A stretch of DNA of 64,000 nucleotides from Nemertoderma westbladi (lineage: Eukaryota; Xenacoelomorpha; Nemertodermatida; Nemertodermatidae), in assembly GCA_032718475.1 (NCBI GenBank), contig JAUCBJ010008887.1, forward strand, positions 1 to 64,000, in the 5' to 3' direction. Below are positions 21,343 through 32,932 of the stretch, piece after piece. The notes under the pieces are model-generated. The model saw only the letters and a program-made list of their open reading frames with translations, did no database searches and was not told the DNA's origin. Made by a program: the position numbers and the translations under genes. Position 1 is the stretch's first letter, and every line of letters begins with the position of its first letter.

Positions 21343-22818
21343 GAGATTTCCTTTGAGTTACATAATTACGTTTAGAAACCCAATGTGGGAATCAGTATCA
21401 TTTATTCGAGTGTTTCCGACCAATGAATATACAACGAGTAAGATAATGTAGAAATTATTAAGGAAATGACACAATTTCAGAGTGAGAACAAAAAATTAGA
21501 TATGGTATCAATATATTACCATGAAGATTACAAGTGATGAATTTTAAATAAAAACATTCAGTTATATATAAATTTTTGAATACATGATTGTAGATGCGGC
21601 ATAATCAACGTAGAAGAGATGGGATGTGGCATAATCGACGAATAAGAAAAGAGATGGGTTGCAATGTGGATGAATGGTTGCGTGGATAGGAAATATGTGA
21701 AAGAATATGAATCATTGGGTTGTGCGTAATAATAATCAATAATTATAATAAAAACGCACAGTATAATGTTAGTAGTAGCCTTTCAATATGGCACAGATGC
21801 TGAGGGATCGGTTAGCTTGAGTAACTACTATGGAAATGCTCGTATACGTGTAGTTGACGCGTGGCGGAATTTCATGTATCATACTGGTTGGTTGGTTGGT
21901 TTGGCGACAGCAGTCGAGGAGTTGGCAATCGATATAATATAATATATGCGCGATGCGTGTAGATGGCCACGTCGTCACTATATACAGTATACAGTGGTGG
22001 TGGTAACGTGGCGAAAAGGTGAATAACATTAGGGTTAGTTAGTTAGTCAGTCAGTCAGTCAGTAGTCGAGTAAGGCAAGGCGGACATCGCGAGGTTAGGC
22101 TACGCTACGATTGGATGATGGCAACTGCCGATCGATGGTGACATATGGCGCGCACCGCAATTTAGCACCGGAATTTGGCATTTTTAATAGCCCTCCGAAT
22201 GGAATGCCCATAGCCCAAGCTAGGGAGGAGTTACGTCGAGGGCCATGCTTCTCCTACTACTAGTACATACTGTACTCTATGTGTATCGCTATCAATCGTG
22301 TTTCTAGAATATAATCGCAATACACTGATATTATCATAAATGCGTTTAAATCCGATGTGAAATAATTTCAGGATTAAAAAACTGTGGAGATGGTTTAAGC
22401 ATTTTACAGAAAGAATAAAGTCCAAAACTTGTAGCCCTAATAACATTCGTGAATACAGTAGGCCTAGACCTATAATCCAAGGAAGACGACCCCTACAGTG
22501 TCGCTATAAACGAATAAAAATAATCTTAAACAGTGAACATTACATTGTTGTGTCAAACTAATAATATAAATATCTCAATCTTTATAACTAAAATTAGCCT
22601 ACATCAAACAATAGTAAACTGTATGCTGTTACTGTAGCTAGTGAATGTTGTTAGCGTTGCCTAGCGATAAAGTGAAACAGAAAGTGGAACAGTAAATCAG
22701 AGCGTTTAAACTAAGATTTTCCCGCGATGGTGTATAAACCCCTCAATCTCAGCCGGAACTCGATCAATTTAAAAACGAGATTCGTGATCAGCACACCTTT
22801 TTACATTTTATGAACGTG
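21343..22818. other. Intergenic sequence without recognised gene
   Basis: Contains GTTAGTTAGTCAGTCAGTCAG near 22032-22060. No RNA gene or long ORF with family features. Its right end is the 3' side of the Kelch gene. Confidence 0.5.
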
Positions 22819-22824
22819 TTTATT
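22819..22824 (-). terminator. Poly(A) signal AATAAA of the Kelch gene
   Basis: AATAAA on the minus strand about 42 bases after the stop codon. Confidence 0.55.
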
Positions 22825-22865
22825 GAAAATTTTTTTTGAGTCACAAACCCTATTAATCATAAATT

Positions 22866-24653
22866 CTAAAAGAATAGTGACCCACAATCGCAATTTGAGA
22901 ATTTAGCTATTTTATGAGCAATATAGCTTTCCATCGTTCCACACAACTGCCAAGAATTATCCCCGAATTTCTTCACCTTATTTTGGTCCATGTCGCCATC
23001 GGATTGTCCCATGGCTATAATTTCCCCGAAACAAAGAACGATTCCTATACCATTACCAGGTGACGAATCAGCTCCTATCAGATTCCAGGTATTGTTTAGA
23101 GGATCATAGCACTCGACGCTCCTTAGTGTGACTGTAGTCATCGTGTTAAAGTTCATATAGCCCCCTACTACGTATATATGGTTGTTATAAACTGCGCACC
23201 CAAAGGAATACCGCCTGATGTTCATTGCCGCCACCTCGGTCCATTTGTTGGTGTTTGGGTTGTACTTCTCGACAGAATTCATAACATTATTAGGAATTTG
23301 GTCGAGAATTCGGCCATTATACATATTCGGAAAAGATTCATTCATGCCACCGATAGCATATAGAAATCCATCCAGAACGGCAACTGACAATCGTGATCGA
23401 CGATACTTCATTGATGTAACCGGTGTCCAGTTGTCGGTGTTCGGGTCGTAATGCTCCACGGTCTTGTAATATGTGAACCAACCTGCATCTCCCCCAACCA
23501 CATAGAGCAACCCGTTCATCACAGCAACACCATGGAAACGACGAGGTGTGCTCATGGGAGCAATGTCATACCAATGGTCGACTTTTGGATCATAACACTC
23601 ACCGATGGTCTCCATGGATTTCTTGTTATCGCCTCCAGTCGCATACAAAAATCCATTGAGAACAGCAACTCCCACGTGAAATCTGGGCCAATTCATTTGT
23701 TTAATCCCTCGCCACTCATTAGTATCTGGTATGTATTGTTCTACCGAGTAATAGAGAAGCCGATTGAAGCCGGAAGGAAGGAATATTTGAGTCCGACCAA
23801 AAGCCACCAAACGTGCACATGGTTGGGGATTCCGAGGATGGATCCCTTCCGAGAATGTCTTGGCATCTTCTACCAGTTTCAGACACTCATTGTCATTACA
23901 AATCAGGGGGTGGGTCTTTACCGTTCCCTCTAGGAATGCGAATCCAATTAACGGCAAACGAATGAGTTTGAGCAACTCGGAAAGTAATGGAAAAGGTTCC
24001 TCATTGTCATTGACGTTATGCTCAATCCATTCCTTACTGCTCGCAACCCATTTCATTACAGCAGTGAACAGCTGCTCCTCAGAACTAACATTCAGCTCGT
24101 CACTTCTAATTATCTCCTTCAGCTTATTAATCGACAATAAAAGAAACTCGTCATTCTGTATAACATTATGGAAGTGGTGTATCATGTAGTTTTTGGCATC
24201 ACGCAAAATGTCCAGAAATGAATAAGTTTCCGCAAACGATTGGAAACCAATACAATTACTCGCGTCCAGGTTGTTCTTCAGGAATTCGCAGCACCTTCGC
24301 TGCACCTCTTTCACCTGGAGCATAGTCGCAGCAGCCGCCAGTTCCTGCACATTTCCCTCATTAACCGTTATTAAGGATGTGTATGCGAAGTTAATGACCT
24401 GTTCAACAGCGTCTGCGTCTATATCTACGTTTTTACTTTCGATTTTCACCACAGGTTGTTCAGTTTCTTTCCATTCTCGAGTGAGCATGGCTTCGAAGTA
24501 AGGAGTCAACGCCACCAAGAGACGTCTGTGCGCGGTGATTTCCTTTTCGCCTACATCTATTCGTATGTCACAGGGTTCGTTTACCAATTCACTCCTAATG
24601 TCGGATAAGGTAGGATCACCCGTGTTATGTCCTGGCTCTGATGTTGAAGACAT
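22866..24653 (-). CDS. BTB-BACK-Kelch protein (Kelch-like family), single exon
   Basis: Intact 595-residue ORF from an ATG at 24653. Kelch-like proteins of this layout are usually substrate adaptors of cullin-3 ubiquitin ligases. The BTB domain covers about residues 20-130 (CDIRIDVGEKEITAHRRLL, YFEAMLTREW), the BACK domain about 135-240 (NCIGFQSFAETYS), and about six Kelch repeats 280-590 with paired glycines and Y/W positions (LYATGGD, LYVVGGDAG, LYAIGGM, IYVVGGY). Length is typical of the family. The last repeat ends FSNCDCGSLFF. There are no introns in the coding part, as in many expanded invertebrate Kelch-like genes or in retrocopies; no poly(A) tail or target duplication is seen. Orthology to a given KLHL cannot be set from reading alone. 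It is the only gene here with no sign of mobility. Confidence 0.92.
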   Translation of the reverse strand: MSSTSEPGHNTGDPTLSDIRSELVNEPCDIRIDVGEKEITAHRRLLVALTPYFEAMLTREWKETEQPVVKIESKNVDIDADAVEQVINFAYTSLITVNEGNVQELAAAATMLQVKEVQRRCCEFLKNNLDASNCIGFQSFAETYSFLDILRDAKNYMIHHFHNVIQNDEFLLLSINKLKEIIRSDELNVSSEEQLFTAVMKWVASSKEWIEHNVNDNEEPFPLLSELLKLIRLPLIGFAFLEGTVKTHPLICNDNECLKLVEDAKTFSEGIHPRNPQPCARLVAFGRTQIFLPSGFNRLLYYSVEQYIPDTNEWRGIKQMNWPRFHVGVAVLNGFLYATGGDNKKSMETIGECYDPKVDHWYDIAPMSTPRRFHGVAVMNGLLYVVGGDAGWFTYYKTVEHYDPNTDNWTPVTSMKYRRSRLSVAVLDGFLYAIGGMNESFPNMYNGRILDQIPNNVMNSVEKYNPNTNKWTEVAAMNIRRYSFGCAVYNNHIYVVGGYMNFNTMTTVTLRSVECYDPLNNTWNLIGADSSPGNGIGIVLCFGEIIAMGQSDGDMDQNKVKKFGDNSWQLCGTMESYIAHKIAKFSNCDCGSLFF

Positions 24654-24954
24654 TGCCTCTTCACAAACTTCTTACACAGTGATGCTGTTACTGCAGCTGT
24701 ACTGGTATGACCATATGAGTCGCCACATTCAAATAATCCCCCTCTCACACTATATTAAACTAAGACTTTGTAATATTGATTAAATGAAAAAAGAGTTTTT
24801 CATTTACCTTTTATATGGAAAATCAATTTTTAAAAACAATAAAAAAATATATGATATTAATTTGAGGAAGAGTTCCATATTCCTCAGCACATAAAACTAA
24901 ACTTAGTGTATTTATTTGTGCCATTTAGAAAAATAATAGGTAAAACAGATTCCG

Positions 24955-25427
24955 AGTCAATGGATACATCGTGTCAAAGAGTACAACAGGTCAAAGAGTA
25001 CAAAAATGGAAAAAAGGGTACAACAGGTCAAAGTTTACAACAGCCATGTCAAAGGGTACAAAAACCACGTTAGAGGGTACAAATGTTATAGAAAGGGTAC
25101 AACATGACAAAGTGAACAACAGGGATTTTTATACTGTATGAAACTCGCTGGTTACAGTAGTGGCGGACCTCACCTGACCTAACCAATCCTGACTAATCCT
25201 AACCAAAATAATTAACGAACGAAATAACTGCCTTACACTTTGACTCGATGTACCCTTTGATGTTGTACACTTTGACTCGTTTTGTTTGTACCCTTCGAGG
25301 TCCTGTTTTGTACCCTTTGACCGCCTGGTTTGTACCCTTTGTCTCGTACCCTTTCCTGTTGTACCCTTTGACTCGTTTTATTCCCTTTGACTCGTTGTAC
25401 CCATTGACCTGTGTACCCATTGACCTA
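24955..25427. repeat. Foldback made of GTCAAAGGGTACAA-type repeats
   Basis: The left arm (24955-25110) holds degenerate units such as GTCAAAGAGTACAACAG; the right arm (25233-25427) holds the inverse (GTACCCTTTGACTCGTT). About 120 unrelated bases lie between. The arms are a tandem array facing its own complement. Confidence 0.75.
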
Positions 25428-25435
25428 AAGCGGGT

Positions 25436-26525
25436 AATACATCGGTACTAGTGAGTTATAGGTACACCCCCCCCCCCCCTCAATTTTTTTTACTAGCTAG
25501 TTTTTGCTATTTCTTTTTATGAAATGTTCTAGAACATGAGATACATTTGAAAAAAAAAAAAAATGTTCTAGAACAAATATTTTTTGTTCTGGAACAAATT
25601 TTAAAAAAAGCTTACAAATTTTATTTTTTGTTAGTAATATTTTATTTGATGTCAAGGAAATTGAATTTTCTCGAATATTCGAATTTCTACAGCTAAGATT
25701 TGACTTTCGCCCAACAACTAGCTGAGTTTCGTTGGAAGCTTCTACACAAATAATACCCATTCCTTGCTCTGTTGGATTTGATCAGAAAATATTACCCGCT
25801 GTCTGCTAAATAATAAATATTATACAGTATAGGTATTCTAAGCATATCATTAATTTCTGAATATAATGACCTCAATACAGTGAATTTATTAATTTTAATT
25901 AGCTATTAAAAAAATACTAGCTAACCCATCTCCCCCAAACCCATCTTGCCAGCAATGATTAAAAATTATATGAAACAAATTCTGAATAAAATTAAAAAAA
26001 AAATTTCATATTTTTTGAACTGTTCTAGAACAAAAACTATTTGTTCTAGAACTTTTTTGTTTCTAGTTCTGAATAGCTAACATGTTCTAGAACATTATTA
26101 AAAAATAAAAATAGTACATTAATTTTTTTAATTTTTTTTAATTGTTCTAGAACAAAAAATATTTTTTTATAGAACATATATATATTTTTTTTAATAGCTA
26201 TCATGTGCTAGAACATGTTCATAAAAAGAAATAGCAAAAACTAGATAGAAAAAAATTTGAGAGGGGGTGTACCATGATCTACTACCATGTACCATGACCT
26301 ACTATAGAATGTACTATAGAATCTATAGCAGGTCATGGGTGTACCTATAACACACTAGTGCCAATACATCTATCAGAAGGAACAAATGGGTAGGCCTACT
26401 GGTGCAGTTGTATGCCTACACCACCCACCATGGGTGTACCTATAACACACTAGTGCCAATACATCTATCAGAAGGAACAAATGGGTAGGCCTACTGGTGC
26501 AGTTAGTATGCCTACACCACCCACC
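25436..26525. mobile_element. AT-rich TIR element with TTCTAGAA and TAGCTAGT words
   Basis: The left end ATACATCGGTACTAGTGAG...TAGGTACACCCC is inverted at the right as GGTGTACCTATAACACACTAGTGCCAATACAT. The core is AT-rich and full of GTTCTAGAAC palindromes. The right end is duplicated: 26337-26428 recurs at 26431-26525. No transposase. Confidence 0.6.
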
Positions 26526-29500
26526 AAATTTAATCTACTAAATTATTGATAATTTTTGTTTTTGAAACGTAGAACATGTTAGCTATTTTATTTTTATTTT
26601 TTTTATATTTTAATTGACTGATATGACTTGAACGCCACCTAACGTCTTTACAAATACACAGCTAAACCACCACAAATTTCTGATTTGTAAGTCTAGGTGG
26701 CGTTATTGTGTACGGCTGTAGGCCCATATAAACCATTGTTAGTTATGCATTAACTCACTCTCTTTTCACATTACTTTAATTGTTTTGTAGACTCACCTCT
26801 ACATATGGAAGAAGTAAGAACCCCGGTCAATCTTTAATGACTGGAAATTATTAGTTTGTGGGGCGAGCCACGAAGTGAGTGAGCCTTAGCGTAGTGGTAC
26901 CATTAATCAACCTGTCGTTCTGTCGTTCTGTCGTTCTGTCGTTCTGTCGTTCTGTCGTGTTCAATTTTAAACGTTAATAACTCGGCCAATCTTTGATGAA
27001 ATCTATCCAAACTTGGTACACATGTTGTTTGGCAAAAGTTTAGAAATTTTCCAAGTAGAATTTCCGTGTGGCCTTCGAGAAGCTAAGATAATAGCAGTTA
27101 ATTAGTTAATTAAGTTGATTGCGGTGAAAACGCCATTTTCAACCTGCCTTTTAAAGGAAATTAATTGTTTTACAGTATAAGATTTAAATAATTATACTTA
27201 AAAATTATACAGATATAATCCCCATACGCCATTCTATTATAGTTTTTAATTAGTTTAAGTGATTTGCTTTAATAAATGTGTCTTTAATTGATCTAAACGT
27301 AATTAAACCGCACAATTATTGAGTACAAATTTAATCCTTCCCATTATTGGTCAAGTCTCTGCTGGTGTGGAGCTAGCTGCTGGGAGTTGTGGCTGTAGAC
27401 TAACCTGAGAGGAATTGTAATAGAGGCAACCAGTATTGCTATTCCAGCCCAATCACTGAATTGTGTTTATTATAGGCTGGACGGGCCGCATAACCGTTCG
27501 ACTATTACTACTATTGCTATCTCAGTTAAATGACAGATATAATAACATAAATACAATCCATGGCATGGCTGTTGTAGGCTTCTGAAATAGTTTATTCCAC
27601 AATGTATATGTCTGGTTATTTTTTAATTGAATTTTTGCAAAGTAGTAAAATTAATGTTCTTAAAAATAATATTATTATTTTATATGTAACCTAGGAAATT
27701 AGCTACATTTTTTCGCTGCAGCTTTAAGAGTGTACATTGATTTAATATTATTTCAATACCCATATTACTACATCGGCATAAGATGCGTTGGCGTTGTATC
27801 ACACATCTCCACATATCACACATCTCCACATAGATGTATCAACAGTTACTCGCACAGTTTCGAAACTTCGCATAGTTATAACTGTATAAAGATTGTCAGT
27901 CTGCGTTTAGGAAAAATATTTTATGACAAAACAGGACAAGCGACGAGCGCAACGAGGCATATAATGAAGACGAGTACTGCGTTGACTAAATTATTATATA
28001 AACCACCTGGCTTCACATATTGATCGCATCCCTAGTTATTATTATTATAAAGATCGTCCTAGCTTGCGTTTAAGAAATATATTTAAATACAAAACAGGAC
28101 GAACGCAAAGAGGCTTATAATGAAAACGAGTACTGCGTTTATTATATTCCTATAAACCACCTGGCTTTGCATATTTAACGTGCGATTGGAAATAAGTTCG
28201 TGCTACCCTTCCGTGGGTGGTAGATGTCGCGGTTATGTATTGGTGGTTGGGAAGGGTGGGGGGGGGGGGGGGGGATTAAAAGGGGTGAACACGTACTGTC
28301 CACCTTTCTTTGATTGATTGGTGGTGTGGGTAAATTTCTCAAAACCTGATTTTGTGATACAGTCGCTGCATTTTAATTTGTATATAATAACTAGGCCTCG
28401 TGCTGCGCGAAGTCCCCACGAACGTGTTTATTCTGAATATATGATTCATTCGTTGATTCATTTGTTTAATATTATTATAATTTGATTTGCTTATTTGATA
28501 TTTTACCGATTCTACCTGATATTCTATACCTATTTGAAATTTTCTAGACACCAAACCCAGGTAGGTCTCTATAGCCAAACATTATTGATAACCTGGACAA
28601 TTGTGTCAGACTTATATGTGTTGTCTTACCTCTAACCCAATAAATAATTACCATATGACGATATTTCCGACCTGAAATGCAAGCGAAGCTTTTAATAACA
28701 ATAGCATTACGATTGAGCGTTGTCATAAATTGAATACCGTAGCGATAATAATAATATAAACAAACATACATATAGTAAAAATACATTTCCTCTAAAGGGA
28801 AATACATTTCCAGACTTGAGCCCCCACGTAAATAATTAGTTTTGACATTTACTTATTGTGTTGTGCCGCCACACCCTCGCGTACTGTTTATATTAGTGAA
28901 ATAATTTAGATGATCAATTACCGTCAGAAACTGAGCGAATTATTAAGCAGATCGAGACAGTTTTGGGGATTAGGGAATATAAGAGATTCACTCAAACGGC
29001 CTTCTTTCGAAGGTACACTAGCACCATTATCGTTTTAGTGCATCAGACTGGGTTCTTACTTCCTCCACACAAATCGATCAGATATAGTGAAAATATACAA
29101 GATATGGGATAAAAACGTCATTTTTGTCAAATGTGCTAACAAACTGCCGGAACTATATATTATATCGTTATGATCAGTTAGAAATTAAAGGATATTACAG
29201 AAATTGAAGAAAATACAGAAATCCTATTTACATATAAAAATGCCGCTAAAAATATAAAAACTTTTACTGTGTAAAAGTCAGGGGCTTCCGCAAGCAGAGG
29301 GTGAAGGTGCAAGAAGGTAAGGAAAGTGAGAAAACAGGCCCTTTTATGGCCAGACATTATGCAAATCGGGAACGGAAGGCTCTTAATGGTGATTGGTTGA
29401 AGCTCGTCCCTGATTGGTTGGAGCTACTGGTTGGCCAAACAGTTACGTTTCGATCCTAATGCACCTATGGGCCGGTAGAGGGCAGGAGGTCGATGACATG

Positions 29501-29618
29501 GGTAATGTGACTTACAAACGTATCGGCGTTTGGCGAACCAAACGTGACACCACAGGACAACCTATACGTTTCGATCCTAGTTACAAAACAAATGTGCGTG
29601 TGAGACGCAAACGAGATG
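26526..29618. other. Intergenic sequence with small repeats, no recognised gene
   Basis: Holds an 8-bp microsatellite TGTCGTTC at 26913-26957, a two-copy direct repeat (27885-28021 and 28046-28174) containing ACAAAACAGGAC and ATAAACCACCTGGCTT, and a G-run at 28258-28275. I saw no RNA gene or convincing coding exon. Confidence 0.5.
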
Positions 29619-29640
29619 GTATTACTATGTTATGGGTACC
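29414..29640 (+). other. Possible remnant of a coding sequence, unassigned
   Basis: Short open frame with a basic run (YKRIGVWRTKRDTTGQ, NVRVRRKRDG). The words ACGTTTCGATCCTA and ACGTTTCGATCCTA recur at 29445 and 29565. It ends exactly where a TIR element begins. It could be a broken gene or chance. Confidence 0.2.
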
Positions 29641-31878
29641 CACTTTTTAAACAAATTGTTTCATATGAAAATGGCTTTTATCATAAGGTTTTTGCTCTAG
29701 AACAAATATTTAACTTTCTGCCAGTACGATGGTAGCTAGTAATTTTGATTTTGTATTAGCTAGTATTTTTTATTAGCTAGTTAAAAAAATTTTAATTGAA
29801 AAATAAAATAAAAAATTTACCACGTTTTTTCTTGTAAAAATGTATTTTATTATGAGGTTTTTTTTTCTAGAACAAATATTTGACCTTCTGACAGTAAGAT
29901 GGTAGCTAGTACTTTTGATTTTGTGTTAGCTAGTACTATTTATTAGCTAGTAAATGTAAGATATACCGGTAATTTAATTCTCAATTATATATTTGCATGG
30001 AATAATTTATGAGTCATGGTGTAGCTAGTAATTTTTATTTGATAGTCAAAGTAGCTAGTTATTATAAACTAGCTAGTTTTTTATATTTTATACAAAATAC
30101 AGTCGGGGTCTCTAAGTGCATCTGTTCTTTGAGATTTTCTCAAAGAACTAAAAGTGTCTCAAATTTCTAAAAGTGGTCCAAGAAAATGACAAAGTGTCCT
30201 CAAAGATTTCGAAGTAGTACTGTCAGTCATTTCATACACTCCTGCCTGAAGCTGGCTATGGTATGGGGTTTCCGACTTTGTTTGAAGGTCACCGTCCGTA
30301 GGTCGCTACTCGCTAGCTGTGATTGATAGCTTAAACTGGGTGCCGCTTTGCCAGAAGGCGGTACACATCAATTGCATATGAAGCAAACATTTAAAATATG
30401 ATAGAAACGCCAGGGGCAGGGGATATTTTAATATCTCTATTAAGTTAAAACAACACAAGAGTGTGGCCGTTCTACCGTACTTGAAAGTCGAAAGCCTTTC
30501 TTAGTTTTTAAGAAGGAATTCTCGCGCTCTCGTCAACATAGTTATCATATTAATTAAACAGTTAAGGTAGTACGGTTTGACCTCAGGTGACTAATGAAAT
30601 GAATAACAAAAGTTATTATAAGCTTTCTCCCAACAGGGCTTCTTTAGGTCATTATAATGAAACTGCGTATACACAGAGAAACTACAGTGCAGTTTCTTTT
30701 ATATTAATTGTTAATCTGATATTGTATTATGTTATTAAAATAATCAATCTTGTCAAGCATTAATCTTGTTTCACTAATTATGTTTCATGTATTATTTGAT
30801 TTTTAAGAATGTTTTTAAGAAAGACTTTAGGGCGCCGTAAATTCAATTTGTACTTGCGACCGAAAACCCATCCCGTAATGACCTCAGGAACCTCAATTTG
30901 ATAAATTAATGGGAATAGCTTCTAGGCAACAACTGGCCAGCACACAATATACTTTGTTGCCCGCATGATATTGTTCCCCGAGAATGCCTCTGCATCTGTT
31001 AACTTACCACGAGCTGTCAATCAGGAATACCTCGGAGTTTATTTTCTCCAAGAATTCAAAGTGCCCAAACTACCTCAAAGTGACATTTCTCAAAGAATTC
31101 AAAGTGCCTAAAAGCAGGAAATCACTTTGAGATTCCCAACTAAAAGTGTCTACACGAATTCAAAGCGGCCGTTGGGAGTAATGTAATAACTTTTAGACAC
31201 TTTTAGAAAAACTTTGAGAAAATCTCAAAGAACAGATGCACTTTGAGACCCCGACTGAGAAAATCTCAAAGAACAGATGCACTTTGAGACCCCGACTGTA
31301 TAGGCAGATGTCAAAATAGTGTTTTTACTTATTTTACTTATTTAGGCCTATTTTACTTCTTATTAGATTTATTTATCTTTTTATTAATTGCGAGAATATA
31401 TTGATGATAATATGGAAATTGTCTAAGTAAATGCCGGCACTACAAAATTTCTTTTGTAATTTTAAGATCACTAGCTACCTTTAAAAACACTACCGTTAGC
31501 TACCATAATAAAAAATAATAGCTAACCTCTCTCAGAAGGTGAAAAAATTTATGTTCTAGAACAGAAAGCCATCTCGCTAATATCCATTACCATGGTCCAA
31601 AATATTATTTTGTAATTTTAAGATCACTAGCTACCTTAATAAAAAATAATAGGTAACCTCTCTCAGAAGGTGGAATTTATGTTCTAGAACGAAAAACATC
31701 ATGATAATATGCAATACATGGTAAAAAAATTGATATTAGGTACCAAAAATTTGGTTTTGTAATTTTAAAAATAGTAGCTACCTAAAAGAAATCACTAGCT
31801 ACCATAAAAAAAACAATAGCTAACGTCTAACAGAAGATGACATTAATGTTCTAAAACAAAAAACCTCAAGATAATAGG
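29619..31878. mobile_element. TIR-family copy 1, carrying a nested Tc1-like element
   Basis: The left end ATTACTATGTTATGGGTACCCACTTTTT matches the perfect TIR of copy 2. The right part ends GTTCTAAAACAAAAAACCTCAAGATAATAG, where copy 2 continues for a further 60 or so bases, so copy 1 lacks its terminal right end. Interrupted at 30100-31298 by another element. Confidence 0.65.
30100..31298. mobile_element. Tc1/mariner-type non-autonomous element with TA duplication
   Basis: Ends are inverted: CAGTCGGGGTCTCTAAGTGC on the left and its complement on the right, extending over about 45 bases, flanked by TA at 30098-30099 and 31299-31300. The last 43 bases of the right end occur twice in tandem. 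The arms are rich in CTCAAAG/CTTTGAG words. No transposase ORF is present. Confidence 0.85.
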
Positions 31879-32621
31879 GTACTACTATGTTATGGGTACC
31901 CACTTTTTGACCAATTTTTTTCTTATGAAAATGGCTTTTATTATGAGGTTTTTTGTTCTAGAACAAATATTTGACCTTCTGACAGTTAGTTGGTAGCTAT
32001 AAATTTTTATTTTCGTGTTAGCTAGTTAAAAAAATTTAGATTGAAATTTGAAAATAAATTTTGACCTACCGGTACTGTTTTCTTGTAAAAATGGCTTTAA
32101 GCATGAGGGTTTTTGTATTAGAATAAATATTTGACCTTCTGACAGTAAGATGGTAGCTAGTAATTTTGATTTTGTGTTAGCTAGTACTTTTTATTAGCTA
32201 GTTAAAAAAATAAAAAATATAATTTAATCCTCAATTACATTTATGTGGAATAATTTATGAGTAATGGTAGCTAGTAATTTGAATTTTTTAGCCAGGGGGT
32301 TATAGCGAGTCATAATTATTTACTAGCTAGTTTTTTTTATGTGCTGTAAAAATACAGTTAATATTATTCATGTTGTCAATCAAGTTGTGTAAATGTAAAT
32401 GTAAAATTATGTATATTTTTTATTACACTCAGTCAGAAATATAATATGTAATTTTAAAAACAGTAGCTACCTTAAAAAAACACTAGCTACCATAAAAAAA
32501 ACAATAGCTATCGTCTCTAAGGAGATGAAATTTATGTTCTAAAACAAAAAACCTCATGATAATAGCTATTATAATGGTCAAATAATTGGTCAAAAAGTGG
32601 GTACCCATAACATAGTAGTAC
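31879..32621. mobile_element. TIR-family copy 2 with perfect 34-bp terminal inverted repeats
   Basis: 31879-31912 (GTACTACTATG...TTTTTGACC) is the exact reverse complement of 32588-32621. The 743-bp body is AT-rich with TTCTAGAAC and TAGCTAGT words and has no coding capacity. Confidence 0.88.
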
Positions 32622-32881
32622 AGATAATAGCCATTAACATGGTCAAATAAACGGTCAAAAAGTGGGTACCCATAACATAGTAGTACAGATAATAGCCATT
32701 AACATGGTCAAATAAACGGTCAAAAAGTGGGTACCCATAACATAGTAGTACAGATAATAGCCATTAACATGGTCAAATAAACGGTCAAAAAGTGGGTACC
32801 CATAACATAGTAGTACAGATAATAGCCATTAACATGGTCAAATAAACGGTCAAAAAGGGGGTACCCATAACATATTAGTAC
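32622..32881. repeat. 65-bp tandem repeat of the TIR-family right end, four units
   Basis: GTGGGTACCC (GGGGGTACCC in the last) recurs at 32597, 32662, 32727, 32792 and 32857, always 65 bases apart. Each unit is the last 65 bases of the element, so one transposon end was amplified in place. Confidence 0.92.
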
Positions 32882-32932
32882 CAACGAGATCCCACTGAAG
32901 AAACATAACAGGAGATTAATCACACCCATAGT

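Noticed and set aside
21500-21560. Second Polinton end, because ATTACAAGTGAT recurs near 19414 and 21518
   Set aside because: The match is too short to call a terminal repeat.
28258-28275. Homopolymer G/C runs (also 58587-58603, 62026-62040) as regulatory G-quadruplexes
   Set aside because: Single runs of simple sequence with no conserved context; may also be length-miscalled.
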